Assembly (NCBI RefSeq): GCF_949628265.1
Contig: NC_088789.1
Location: forward strand, 14,562,886 to 14,626,885
DNA length: 64,000 nt
Direction of reading: 5' to 3'
DNA from: Cloeon dipterum
Lineage: Eukaryota > Arthropoda > Insecta > Ephemeroptera > Baetidae
The notes beneath the pieces are model-generated. The model did no database searches. It saw only the letters and a program-made list of their open reading frames with translations, and was not told where the DNA came from. The position numbers and the translations under genes are program-made. Shown piece by piece: positions 10,101 through 20,672 of the stretch. The stretch's first letter is position 1; each line of letters begins with the position of its first letter.

Positions 10101-12664
10101 AAAATGATAATAACAATGATTAACTACTAAAGGGTTTGAATGGAATGCTAGATTAAGATTTGGTTTCTTTGATTCCAAAACACACGAGTCTCCTGAGACA
10201 GAACTTTCTTTGAAGTGTGAAATGCGTAAATAAAAGTGTTGTATATTGATTAAAACACTTTCCTTTGTTGTGCATGTGAATCTAGTAATTTATCCACGAA
10301 CGCCATTGTTATGAAAACTGATGTTTTAGCAGTTATGAATCAAGTTGTTGGTCAAGTGCAATCTTATTGCTTTAGAGTTACAATTTGTCTGTTTCAAAAA
10401 ATCGACACCCAATACAAAAAACACAAAGGTTAGTCAAACATTTACATAGAACACCAAAATTAGTATTTTCCCGCCCAGGTCAAAGTCGTAAGTTTGGAGG
10501 TAAAGAGAAACCGCACGTGTCATCTGCCTCTTTTGGCGTTAAGAAAATGCAAAATAAAAACACAAAGTCCGCTGATTAGACGAGATGTTTATTAAAAACG
10601 CGCGAGCGGGTCTTTGGGGAAAACAATCGCACGCGCAATAGGCCGGCCCAGTTAAGAGCTTTATCGAGGGGGATGGGAACACGATTTTAATTTGTAACTT
10701 CTGAAACAATGGGCGATGATTCTACTTATCACAGCTGTGATTGCTTTTTTCAAGTGGAATGAACCCCGCGATGGCTGAAATTCATGTCACACAGCTGCTG
10801 CAGGTGAAGTAAAAATAGTATTCATTGTTATTATTGTTGTTTATCAACCTAGATTTTCTTTATTTATTCAAATCAGTTCCCTACAGTAAATATGTAGTGA
10901 TTATCGTTTTGATTGACTTTGAAAAGATTAAGATCGGTTTTGAAATATCTATGTTCCAATTGCATCAAGAACTCATCATGGAGAAGAAAAGTTGCTCTAG
11001 CGAAATGATTCCATTTACGAGAGAATTATTTTAAATCTTATATAAATTGTTCAGTCGCAGCACAGGTTATTGCTAACAGTCTAGCGGGTTGCATAACTCG
11101 CTGTCCTTCACTTCGCGCACAAACGCGACAGCCTCACGCGAGCATAAAGTGGTCGAATCAGGAAATGAAAAAGTATAGCACTCCGAAACCCACTGTCGAC
11201 GATTCAATGAAGTAAACCGGTTGCGGAATTTTTGGTCAAAAAGACTAAACAAAGAAGTGCATTTTTTCAGAACTCCAAGAAATTGATCGGGAGCGTAAAA
11301 ATGCTTCTCCTCTTTGGAGACGACCTTGACCCACTTGTTGCAGCCCATCCGAGCGCCGTTTGCATAATCAAATGCAGCGGCCCCGCCTTCAGATCAACAG
11401 TTGGTTCCTCGTTTTGGGCGCGATTTAAATAAGCCGCTACTGTATTTCAGGGAAAGTAATGATTTCGTCGTTTTGGCCCACGTTATCAAGATGAGTCTGT
11501 CTAGACCAGCAAATTGGTAAAAAAAAATACTGCCGGCTAGTTTCGCACCGCATTTCTGGGGATGTTTTTCATTGATTAATTTCGAATTTCCATAAATATC
11601 ATCATTGAAATTAATTTCAAAATCCAGGTTTCAGCAACTGTTATTTAAACCAAACATAAAGGCATAAGCCGCAACGTTGATCTTGATATATGGTGATATT
11701 ATGCTGGGAATATCCCATTTTGTGAAATTTGATCTTTTCAATGACTTTGAGACTAATCAAAGCTAATCAACCAAAGGAAACAATAATTATTGCTGATTAA
11801 AATATGCAGTATCAGCTTGTTAAAAATTAGTCACTTTACTTTGACAAGATGAACAAAAACCTTTAGACCTTGAATTGAATTCAAGATAGCCATCTCACGA
11901 GCTGATACTTAAAACTTTCATCACTGCTAAAAATAGGAAAAAAAGATTTGCTTGATTTCTCTCTTCGCGATATGATATTATTCAAGTTTTAATATATGCA
12001 GTTGCTAGTGAAGATTTCATCACAGTGGCAAATTTTTCTTGGATAGGCCTTGAGCTTGACCATCAAATAAACAACAAGTTGCCATTTCAAAGCTTCCTTT
12101 ATCAACAGCAAAAAACCAAAAGAATCGACTATTGTCACTCTATTTCTATATTTCAGTGATAAATGAGATCGTCAACCCTTAGTTCAATGAACTACACAAA
12201 TGTGGAACTTAAAACAAATAATGCGACCTAATCTTCAGTGGGGAATTTTCTAGCCAATCATTGAGCAATAAACAGCAATTATATATTATATGACATTGAA
12301 AAAACTAAAGTCACGAGTCACGACGCAGTATTTTTAAGGCTTGGCTAAAAAATGCAACGGCAGTAAAACAGGATCGCCTCGATTTCTGACAAATTCCCAC
12401 AGAAAACAAAAAAGTGCAATATGTACATACACAACGGAACAAATTAATTAAACTGAATTATCTAGGATTGAAAATAATTCTTTTCTTACACAGAGGAACG
12501 TTGCAGAGGAGGCAGCATCCAGCGATGGCACCGGCCGAGGCGCCGGAAATTTTGTTCAAAAGCAGCTGGGGTGCGTACTTTTTTAAGCAGGCGGCAACCC
12601 CGACGTGGTAGATGCCCAGGAATCCGCACCCAGCGAACGAAAGGTTAATCCTGCCCGACGCCAT
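4104..12664 (-). CDS. bmm: brummer-type patatin-like triglyceride lipase (PNPLA2/ATGL family)
   Basis: This lipase hydrolyses triacylglycerol at lipid droplets and is the insect counterpart of ATGL. Coding exons in transcript order are 12664-12490, 8845-8733, 8427-8308, exon B 7686-7498 (or exon A 8167-7940), 7194-7111, 7060-6881, 6365-6190, 5711-5554, 5500-5413, 5270-4933 and 4288-4104. With exon B the protein is 601 aa. Exon 1 carries the oxyanion motif GCGFLG and the nucleophile motif GASAG (Ser43). Exon B carries RYIDGC (Asp162), completing the Ser-Asp dyad, followed by [12 protein letters not shown], which is very close to ATGL. The start is the ATG at 12662-12664 (GACATGG context), because the only upstream in-frame initiator is TTG. 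A hydrophobic stretch near [15 protein letters not shown] fits the lipid-droplet targeting region. The C-terminal third is acidic and poorly conserved. Intron 1 is 3.6 kb. Family assignment is very secure; exon choice at A/B is open. Confidence 0.95.
4601..4686 (-). other. candidate alternative 3'-terminal exon of brummer
   Basis: On the minus strand a long T-rich tract with a CTAAT branch-like site precedes an AG at 4688-4687. The following sequence continues the brummer frame (phase 1) from the exon ending at 4933. It encodes 28 residues including the completed junction codon, ending ..AAGPSRRQ and a TAA at 4603-4601. That stop overlaps an AATAAA, and more AATAAA motifs follow within 40 nt. 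Use of this exon would replace the last 62 residues of the main form with a different short tail. This is inferred from splice and poly(A) signals only. Confidence 0.5.
5966..6040 (-). other. candidate 75-nt in-frame cassette exon of brummer
   Basis: Between the exons at 6365-6190 and 5711-5554, a minus-strand segment is bounded by a CTAAC branch-like site plus AG upstream and AAGAG|GTGAGG downstream. It is exactly 75 nt, has the same phase as its neighbours and no stop. It would insert 25 residues including WGDPDIF and the basic [10 protein letters not shown] after the lipid-droplet-binding region. The polypyrimidine tract is weak, as is common for optional exons. Confidence 0.45.
7498..7686 (-). 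other. brummer exon B, canonical catalytic-Asp exon
   Basis: The exon has 63 codons, phase 0 at both ends, acceptor TTGTCAG|GCT and donor CAG|GTAAAA. It encodes [24 protein letters not shown] and [14 protein letters not shown]. It aligns with ATGL without gaps, which makes it the ancestral-looking version. Confidence 0.85.
7940..8167 (-). other. brummer exon A, duplicated alternative catalytic-Asp exon
   Basis: The exon has 76 codons, phase 0 at both ends, acceptor CGTAAAG|GCG and donor CTCTAC|GTGAGG. It lies 253 bp upstream of exon B in transcript order. It encodes the same segment in diverged form: [25 protein letters not shown] and [12 protein letters not shown]. It has an extra loop ([12 protein letters not shown]) where exon B has LDENT, and a different C-terminal end. 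The catalytic Asp (DGG) and the flanking signature are kept, so it does not look like a dead copy. Confidence 0.8.
8846..12489 (-). promoter_or_regulatory. large first intron of brummer with candidate FOXO and E-box sites
   Basis: This 3.6-kb intron has no recognisable nested gene. It contains GTAAACAA (10010-10017), a perfect match to the FOXO DAF-16-binding element, and palindromic CACGTG E-boxes at 9616-9621 and 10514-10519. A GC-richer patch lies at 9480-9780. Insulin/FOXO control of brummer is known in Drosophila. That these particular sites act is inference. Confidence 0.35.
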
Positions 12665-15600
12665 GTCTTCGCTGACTGGAGTGGAATTCGGGACCAAACT
12701 ACTGTCGACGGTCGAGCCTGTTGCCGAACTGCGGACGGCCTGCGCTGGTCACCGATTATCAATCTCCGGTGTCGCGCGTGGAGGACTGATAAGGCTCTTC
12801 ACGCAAGTGCTTCACTGAGAGAACAACACGGCCAGCTGACGTTACACTGCTCTCTATACTAGACTCAGGCGGCCAAGTCCCGGCGCGCAATTGGCCCGAG
12901 ATAGTGGTGTGGTCGAAGCTCCTCCCACTTACCGTTGCAGCGCCAAATGCACCGCATGGTTCTATTATTGCTGAACACTCGCATGATGCTTTCAACAAAT
13001 AAAAAAATGCTGACAAAATTACAAATTAATTGAAATAAGCGGAAATAAGCAACATTTTTTTTGTTAATTTCCTGATGACTTGTATCAAATTACAATATTG
13101 TAGACATTGACACAACTTTTACATATCACAGTAAGATTTAATTGATTATAGGTGGCATAAAATATTTAAACTACATACCTTTATCTCAAGGTATGTATAT
13201 AAAATATTTCATTTTAGTCTAAATATGCAGTGATATACAGCTCTGCCCAATTCCTGCCCAAATTAAAAAGAAGTCTTTCCATTTATTACATGTTATCAAT
13301 TGTTAAAAGAGAAAAGCCACAAGATTATGTATTGCCGCATTTTTTATGGCACTGCTTCGGCTCAACTGGCGGGGCTTTAAATCTTCTAAAACTATTAAAA
13401 CAAGTAAGTTTTACTAATCAACTACTTACAAAGTGCTTTTTCCATTTTTATGAATCAAATTATTTCTTATTTTATTGGTTTGTGTTGCATTTGAATGCCT
13501 TTCTCTTGCAGGTAAATCGGGATTTAATTAAATTTTCAAATTTTTATATTAGGTAAAATTTCAACAACGTTTTTACTCTCAGTACAAATTTAAATTAGAG
13601 ACGAATTGGATTTGATGATGTAACTGATTAAAGAAACACGCGTCATTTTTACTAACTTTGTGGAAAAGATATGGTCCGAATATTCCATTATTTGGGTCAA
13701 ATCTCTGTAAACACTATTATATTTTATAACTTTCCTTAATGTGTTATCTTTATATCTCGCCTATGGACCAATTGTTCAATATTGAATCGAAAGAAAAATA
13801 AATAAGAGCTACTATATTGTAAGCAAACACAATCTATTTGACAAGCCCCTCATATAGTGGCATGATCCCAACACACAATATTTGAATTGATTTGAAGAAA
13901 TATTGTGAGTCATTCAATATTATAACGAGGCACTGTCCTAAAAAAATAAGATTAAAAGATTTAATGCTTTCAGCCTGCTGATCTTTGACAATTCTCTGAA
14001 ATTGCTAGAACTGACATTCATTCTTACATAACAAAAAAATTGATAAAGAAAGAAATTTCAATAAACACAAAGATAACAAATTGCGAATATCAGATCTCTG
14101 AAGTGAGATCGTGTTTGTTTCACTTTTAAGTTCTTTGACACAATCGATTTATAAGTTTCGCCTTGAAGCTAGCGCTGCGAAAATTGCGCATAAATAAAAT
14201 TCAAAATACCCATCGCTTCTGATAACGAGGAAAAACGGCACGTGTGGGATACATATAGAGAGGAAATATCAGATTAATCTAGAGGGCTTGTTGGGGGCAC
14301 GTCCTCTTTTTTGGCGACAAATCACATTTTTTGCTTTGGCTTTATTTTAATATTTAAAGTAGCGCATAAGCGCACGCACTTAAAAAAAATTGCCCTTGGT
14401 GTCATCGCTATGAGCCCAGTGTGATTGTTTTGTTCTTGTGTGTGTTCTCGCAGCCAAATGACGTCCGTCGGCAGCTCAGGCTTTTGCAAATTGTAACCCG
14501 CTGCCCTGACCTCTTCCATAATGACAAAGTCGGTTATCAGCGCGCGGCTGACGTTCGCATTATTTACTACGCCTCATCTCCCGCATGGATCAAACGTGTG
14601 AGTTCTAACACGTTTCATTTTGGGATCAAAACTGATTTTAAAATTGAAATTTTCGAAGCTGTTGAGAATTTTAAATAACACTGTACAAAATTAGCTAGAA
14701 CAAAAAAAATTAAGGTCTGGAATACCATTAAAACTTAGGTTAATATTTTTCTTGTCGACCTCTGTCATGAAAAATTCACTTCAATTGTTGTTTTTCATTG
14801 TTGGCTGCATTTGATATAATATTCCAATTCCAGAAGTTTAATGTTTTTTGGTAAGCAAACAAAGGCAGGATCAAATTTTGTGAATTGAATTTCCCCATTA
14901 TTACCACATACCATTAAAATAGGTTCCTATTATTACATATTTAAACTACATAATTTCACTTAGATTAAACAGTGCTGGCGATCAGGCCACTCTGACCTCG
15001 TGACTGCAACACGCCATAATAATTATTTGTATTGCAGCCTGTAAGGAAATTTGTGAGCCACACACGCAACACTCTAGTAAGTGGGCACTAAAAATTGAGC
15101 AACGCTTTTCGAGACAAGAGGAGATTTGTTTGGTATATTCCCAGAATTCGCAAATATGGGCTTCAAGAGGCAAGTATTATTGCCGATAGTTTAAATCAAT
15201 TTATTGATAGCCCTATTGGCGCATTTGAGGAAATAATAGCTTTTAAGAGTTAACATATCAGAGAGCTCTTGTCATCCGTTTGAGCAAAGCTTGTTGGATT
15301 CTAACCGTTCCGCCGATAATTATAAGTGCCAATAGAGGTAATTTAGGTGTTAGAAAACTTTCGTGACGTATTTTCTTCCTTATGGAGCGGCTAAACATCC
15401 AAATCCAAAACATATAACCGAAAATATGAATTAAACTAGAGTGACAAAAATACCATTTGTACATAATTATTTTCTTCACAAGGAAAATAAAGAGAAAAAA
15501 TAATCAGCCAAATAAATATTTATTAAAATCTACCTACCTTTAAAAGGTATGATAGGCGAATAGACATTTTCCAAAAAGTTAAAGCTATATAATTCGAATA

Positions 15601-17504
15601 TTTTTAGTCTTCATACTTCTAATATCTTGAATTAATTACGTCACCTCGTGCGTTTACGACAGGAATTATTGCACAAGATTTATTATCTATATTAAATTTG
15701 ATTTTAAACATATCTCCAAAGCACTTAAGAGCGAATTCTCTTTCTGCTTTTCACCGGTTTATCTCAAACTTGCACTCACTCAAAGTCAAGGTCTCGTGCT
15801 TTGAACAAATCTCGAAAAGTTTGAACCCATTTATGAGCGGCTGCACACAAATTTTGCGATTACCAAGCCCTATCGTATTGATTGCTTGTGCTCGCAAATA
15901 AACAAAGGTTTTGAGATTTCGCTAGATGCAGCTTATGCGATGTAATTCCCCGTATATGTGAACATCTATGCTTATCTCGAGGCCTTCACCCCACCATTTG
16001 TTTCTAACTAAAATAATAATACACACCCTATTCAATCTCTGTTTGACGCGTGTGCTCCTCATGATAATCTGACCTCCAGTGATAATTGATAAAAAAAATC
16101 ATCTTAACAAATCCAATTCACCAATGAAAATAAAATCGGATTTTCACATATCATGGGAAGCCACTTTTTTGTGAAATTTAATCAGGTGTACCATCAATTA
16201 AATTTAAGATAGCAGTTGAATAATTAAATAAAGTGCAAACTGCCGTTGTCGATTTTGAAGAATATTTATGTGTCGAAAGATATCAAAAAATACAATTTTT
16301 TCAATATTTTTTAATTACGGGCTTATAAAACAAGCTGCTCAATCTGTGATGATATTGCTGACGTTCGAGAATAAAGGTTGAAATAAAAATTAATTGTTAT
16401 AATTGACTTATTTGTGTCGCAGTTTCCATCAATGCTGTTGACTAATATCCTGCTGTGGAGGAGTTGAATACGCGTCAACTCATTGCATAATATTATTGAC
16501 ATTAAATACGGCTCAATTTCCTCTGTCGATATTACCAGCTTTCTTGTGATTCTGCACATACGGTATTGGGTGCATGCACACTGAAATAATTAATAATGGC
16601 TCTGAGAAGCGTCCAAGTTAGCACAATAATTTCCAGCGCTCTCTCCAAGTGTATGATAAGCAAGCAGCTGGAAAAAGTTTATTGATTTGATATCGTGCTA
16701 AGCAATAAATCACACTTCTTGCGCATGAAACTATAGTGTCATCTGATAAAAATGATTCTTCTGCTCTTTACAATGTTAATAGAATAACTTTAATTTGCAA
16801 TAAATGTTGAAACAGCGCTGCGCATTTGTATTTTTATTAGCTGTGTGAATCTTTTCATTTAAGACTTTATTCTCTGCTGTATTACTTATTTGTTAGAGAC
16901 GTTCCACTTATTTTGTTTAAATTTTATTTCAGATTATCGTGGACCAAAAAATGATAATAGCAGAAAACAACAAAAATAATACGTTCTTTTTAGGTCAAAA
17001 GAGTCAAGCGACCCCTGACAAAAGCACGACCCTCGACAGTCCGGCGTTCCATTATCATCTGAAAGTAACAATTAGCCCTACAGCAAAAAATATGAATTAA
17101 TTAACACAAGTGACGCAAATCAATATCTGCTTACGCACTTGAATTAATTTTAATGCTCTCGGGACTTTGCAAGTGAAGCGTATAAAGGACACAGTCATGA
17201 GAACAATAAAACTAATCTACATTCAAATTCAAGGCCAAAAGACTAACTTGGTTTTAGTAGAGGAGGACATGAAATAACAGACAAAGAAATCGATGGGCAT
17301 TACCGATCAATCTAATTAAAATTGAACGCTTCAGTACTCTTTGAACCGATGCTTTTGGTGCATAACCTTCCATTGCATTTTAATCAGCGGCCACTTTTAG
17401 ATTAAGACCTTTTTATCTGATGGAGATGAAGGTTGCATCGGCTACATAAAATTCGTAGCTTCCCCCAATACAGGAGTGCGATATTAATTCTAAAATATTT
17501 TATT
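12665..17504. other. brummer 5' flank and AT-rich intergenic region
   Basis: Positions 12665-12960 are GC-richer and should hold the brummer 5' UTR and promoter. A TCAGT initiator-like motif (minus strand, about 12815) follows a weak TATA-like tract at 12851-12860, but the spacing is longer than usual. From about 13 kb to 17.5 kb the DNA is AT-rich with only short, low-complexity ORFs. I see no supported gene. Confidence 0.4.
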
Positions 17505-17785
17505 TATTTTTTTTGCTCTTTTTATCCCTGTCCGAGGACCGGGAAGGGCGCGCACTGCACTAGCACGAATGCTGAAACCCGGGTCCCAATAACACCGCGA
17601 ACTGTTAACATGGGCGCACCAGGTCGCACAGGGACCCAGCCCACTCAAGGGCTACTTGCCTCCGCATCGAGGACTGCATTGAAACGCTAGACATTCGTCC
17701 CGTTAAGCCAAATCATGCATGCTGGAAAGGTGCAAACCAGCAAGTAGCGAGTCGGCCCCGGTGCGACTCTTAGCCCGTTGAGCAA
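17505..17785 (-). repeat. SINE-like retroposon, second intact copy
   Basis: Reverse-strand copy of the element at 2385-2676. It runs from TTGCTCAACGGGCT (17785) to an A-rich tail (17513-17505, then AT-rich). It is highly similar over the full length with a few substitutions and small indels, so the two insertions are of similar, fairly recent age. Confidence 0.7.
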
Positions 17786-18742
17786 TTATTAGAGCATTTC
17801 TCATCACAAAATTTTCCCATGACAAAATTGAAATATTTGGAAATCCGGGAAATCCTTGAGATGTTGAGGTATACTAATATACCTCAATATTTTTCTCTGA
17901 AATTCCTAAAATTAAATATGAATCAAATTCTTTGATCCCGATAATGGTATAAGTTAAAATCTAGGGATAGCTGATCATATCTTTGCGTGTTTTAATTATC
18001 TGTTTTTGTTTGTTAATTTATTTATTGCTTAATGCGGTGATCTTTAATAAATAGAACATTATTATCCACTCAATAATGGTAAGTATGATCTTTTTCTTTT
18101 TGATTGCTTAAAGTGATCTGTAAAAAAACCATTAATTTATGTAGCAGAATTTTGTAGTAGTGCTTTTGAGTTTTTTATAGCGGATACTGCGTCACTACCG
18201 CAACCAAAATTAGAATTATTCCGCTTGATATAATTAGTTTAACGTTAACGTAACGTGATTTTTCAGAAAAGCGTTGAAGTTCACTGAAGTGGTTTTTAGA
18301 TTATTAATGAAATAATATATTTAGGATTATTTTCTTTTTCATTTTCTTCATAGCTAATTTTCCCGCTTTACAACTTATAGTGCACAGTAAATGAATTTCT
18401 GTTCTCATTGTCATTTCAAATCTATTAAGCTGAATTATTTCTAATCTTAGGCGCTACAAGGCGCCACTAACCGAACAGTGAGTTGGATTTTTCGCTTTTG
18501 CGCGCTAACTACAACTAATACAGGCTCTTCCCTCTTCCCGCATGCGCAGTTAACGTTGTGTAATGTTTTGATTAGTAACTGGTTGCGGCTGGCAACTGTA
18601 GAATAAACGCGCACAAAATAATTCTTGTGTTCTGCCTCTCCTGGCCTGTGACTCACCTTTTTCAGCTGAAGAGAGACTATCATAGTTAGCAAAGAGTGAG
18701 TGGACGAGAAGAACAAGCAACGTAAGCGAAAGCGAAACCCAA
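17786..18742. other. 5' flank of the FAM177 gene
   Basis: AT-rich to about 18430, then GC-richer up to the FAM177 start codon, probably the promoter and 5' UTR. I identified no specific element. Confidence 0.4.
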
Positions 18743-19836
18743 ATGAAGAAACTGGAAGATCCGATTGTGGCCCACCAGGCCATTGAACCCACTGTAGTAA
18801 GTGCCCTGCTTGTAAGTAACCCTTCTTTGCATGTCCTATCTTAGTTTAGCTTTACCTAATTTTACATTCTTTTGGTTTTTAATTTAATCCACTAACTTTC
18901 CTGCCAAAAAATGATTGATCTAATTTTAAATATTCATCTGTTTCATGATTGTGTGTATTATGTATGATAGATATAATTTATTTGAGTCTGTATTGGAGCG
19001 ATTTAGCGTGTTGATGTGGGTTGATATAAAAGCGAAGTGGACACGAAAGGAAATCAATATTCTGTCGCCAGCTAATGATTCATATAATTATTTTAATGCC
19101 ATTTTAACGCTTTTAGTCAGGCATGCACACATACAAACGAGTGCAAAAGCGTCATTATGTGTGGAATGTATAGAAGAAAGAATAATTTCAGGGCGACACG
19201 ACAGCCGAATGTGCTGCTGAGGGATTGAGTGGAGCAGCTTACAAAATCAGCAAGCCGCACAGAATAATTCACTGCAGTGATGGGATTGTTGAGGAATTCA
19301 GCGATGATGAGGAGTTTGAAGTAGATGCTGCACCAAAGACAACACCCATTGACCCAGTAATTAAATATTGTTTTGTCAACAGTTAGTAAACTTAAAACGA
19401 TTTTATATCAGTCTCTTTATCTCTCAAGCTATTCCATTCCTACCAAATTGATTGAAGTCGTATTCAATATATTTGTCTCATTTATCCATAATTTTTCTCA
19501 GTCCACTTTGACCTGGGGTCCCTGGCTGCTTTACCAGACTCAGTCGGCTGGAGGACAGGTCCTCAAGGCTTGCGACTATCTCGGAGAGGGTCTGGCAAAC
19601 TTCTTTGGAATCACTCGCCCAAAATACGAATATGAGATTGAGGAGTACAAGAGAACCATGAAAGAGGTGTGTGCGTATGCACTTTAGCAAGGCTGGTTTT
19701 CAATGAGTGTTAAATTTGGCAGGAGGAAGAGAGGCAAAAGAAGGAAGATCTGGAGATGGGCGGCTGGAAGGCAAATGCTGAGCAGGATGAGCCAACAACC
19801 AAAGAGCCAGTTGAGGAGTCGAAACCCAAGTACTGA
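18743..19836 (+). CDS. FAM177 family protein
   Basis: Four coding exons, 18743-18796 (or to 18811), 19192-19356, 19502-19666 and 19723-19836, all phase 0, give 165 or 170 aa. Conserved FAM177 features are RIIHCSDGIVEEFSDDEE, then TLTWGPWLLYQ, CDYLGEGLANFFGIT, PKYEYEIEEYKR and an acidic, charged C-terminal helix (KEEEERQKKED). Vertebrate FAM177A1 shares this order. The family is linked to the Golgi and secretory pathway in vertebrates but its biochemical role is not settled. The start is the first ATG after the GC-rich leader and gives a short basic N-terminus (MKKLEDP). Two GTAAGT donors 15 nt apart end exon 1. Poly(A) signals AATAAA lie at 20176-20181 and 20217-20222. The gene is tail-to-tail with sevenless/ROS1. 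Confidence 0.9.
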
Positions 19837-20672
19837 TCTGACAATTAATTCTACTCGCATAACTGTGACAACATGCCTTTTCACACCACGCATTTACCAA
19901 GAAACGTACACTGTGTGAGTGACGCTGCCGATGATATTGAAACAAACAACCATACATACTATTCTAAATGTCAAAAATATTTTGAATATTCGTTTACAGA
20001 CAGATGGGGTAGTACTGTACGCATCTTTTATGCTCTAGAATAAGCTCTTATAACTCATTTTAATTTATTAATATATGGATCTCTTTTTCATATTTTACGA
20101 ATGTAGTGTCCATGCAGGCAGAGGCTAATTGTACTAAACGCCATTTTTACTGCAGAGGCTATATTACTGCGTAAGAATAAACCAAAACTATGCACTGCTA
20201 CGTCAAGCATTGGTAAAATAAATAGATTGATTTTCAATTTAAACCCAGCGCGTACCGAGGTCCATCAGTATTTTGATTAGGGAATGAATTATGTTGCATT
20301 TTTTAGTTATGAAAATGGAATTTATTCTTAATTAACAGTAATTTACAAACTGCGCGGAAGACAGACAAAACTTGGTCCCACTTTAAATGCGTTGTTTGCT
20401 CCTTGTTCAATAATAAACCTTGGAGCACACTAGGTGAACTTGTAGCGCCACTTAACAATCACAACATCAGGCTGATAAATGCAGCCTAAAATAATTAGAT
20501 GAAATGCATCTTAATGTAGAGCTTATCAAATTTTGGCCACCAATTTCATCAGGTTTGTAGTCTGCAGCGGAAGACCGAGTATCACTGGCACTTTGGAATC
20601 AACTGGAGGTTTGTAGGTGGCCTTCCAACACCAAGTAGTACTTGTTAGCGAGCTGCCAAGGCACTTGCAAAA
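19837..20672. other. convergent 3' UTRs of FAM177 and sevenless/ROS1
   Basis: The two genes converge here. FAM177 has AATAAA at 20176 and 20217 on +. Sevenless/ROS1 has AATAAA on - at 20326-20321. The predicted ends are only about 100 bp apart. Confidence 0.5.

Noticed and set aside
12665..12697. Upstream in-frame extension of brummer starting at 12697
   Set aside because: The initiator there would be TTG; the ATG at 12662-12664 has a good context and gives the expected N-terminus.
13230..13556. 108-codon + ORF in AT-rich DNA
   Set aside because: Low-complexity composition (Phe/Leu/Asn/Lys) typical of chance ORFs.
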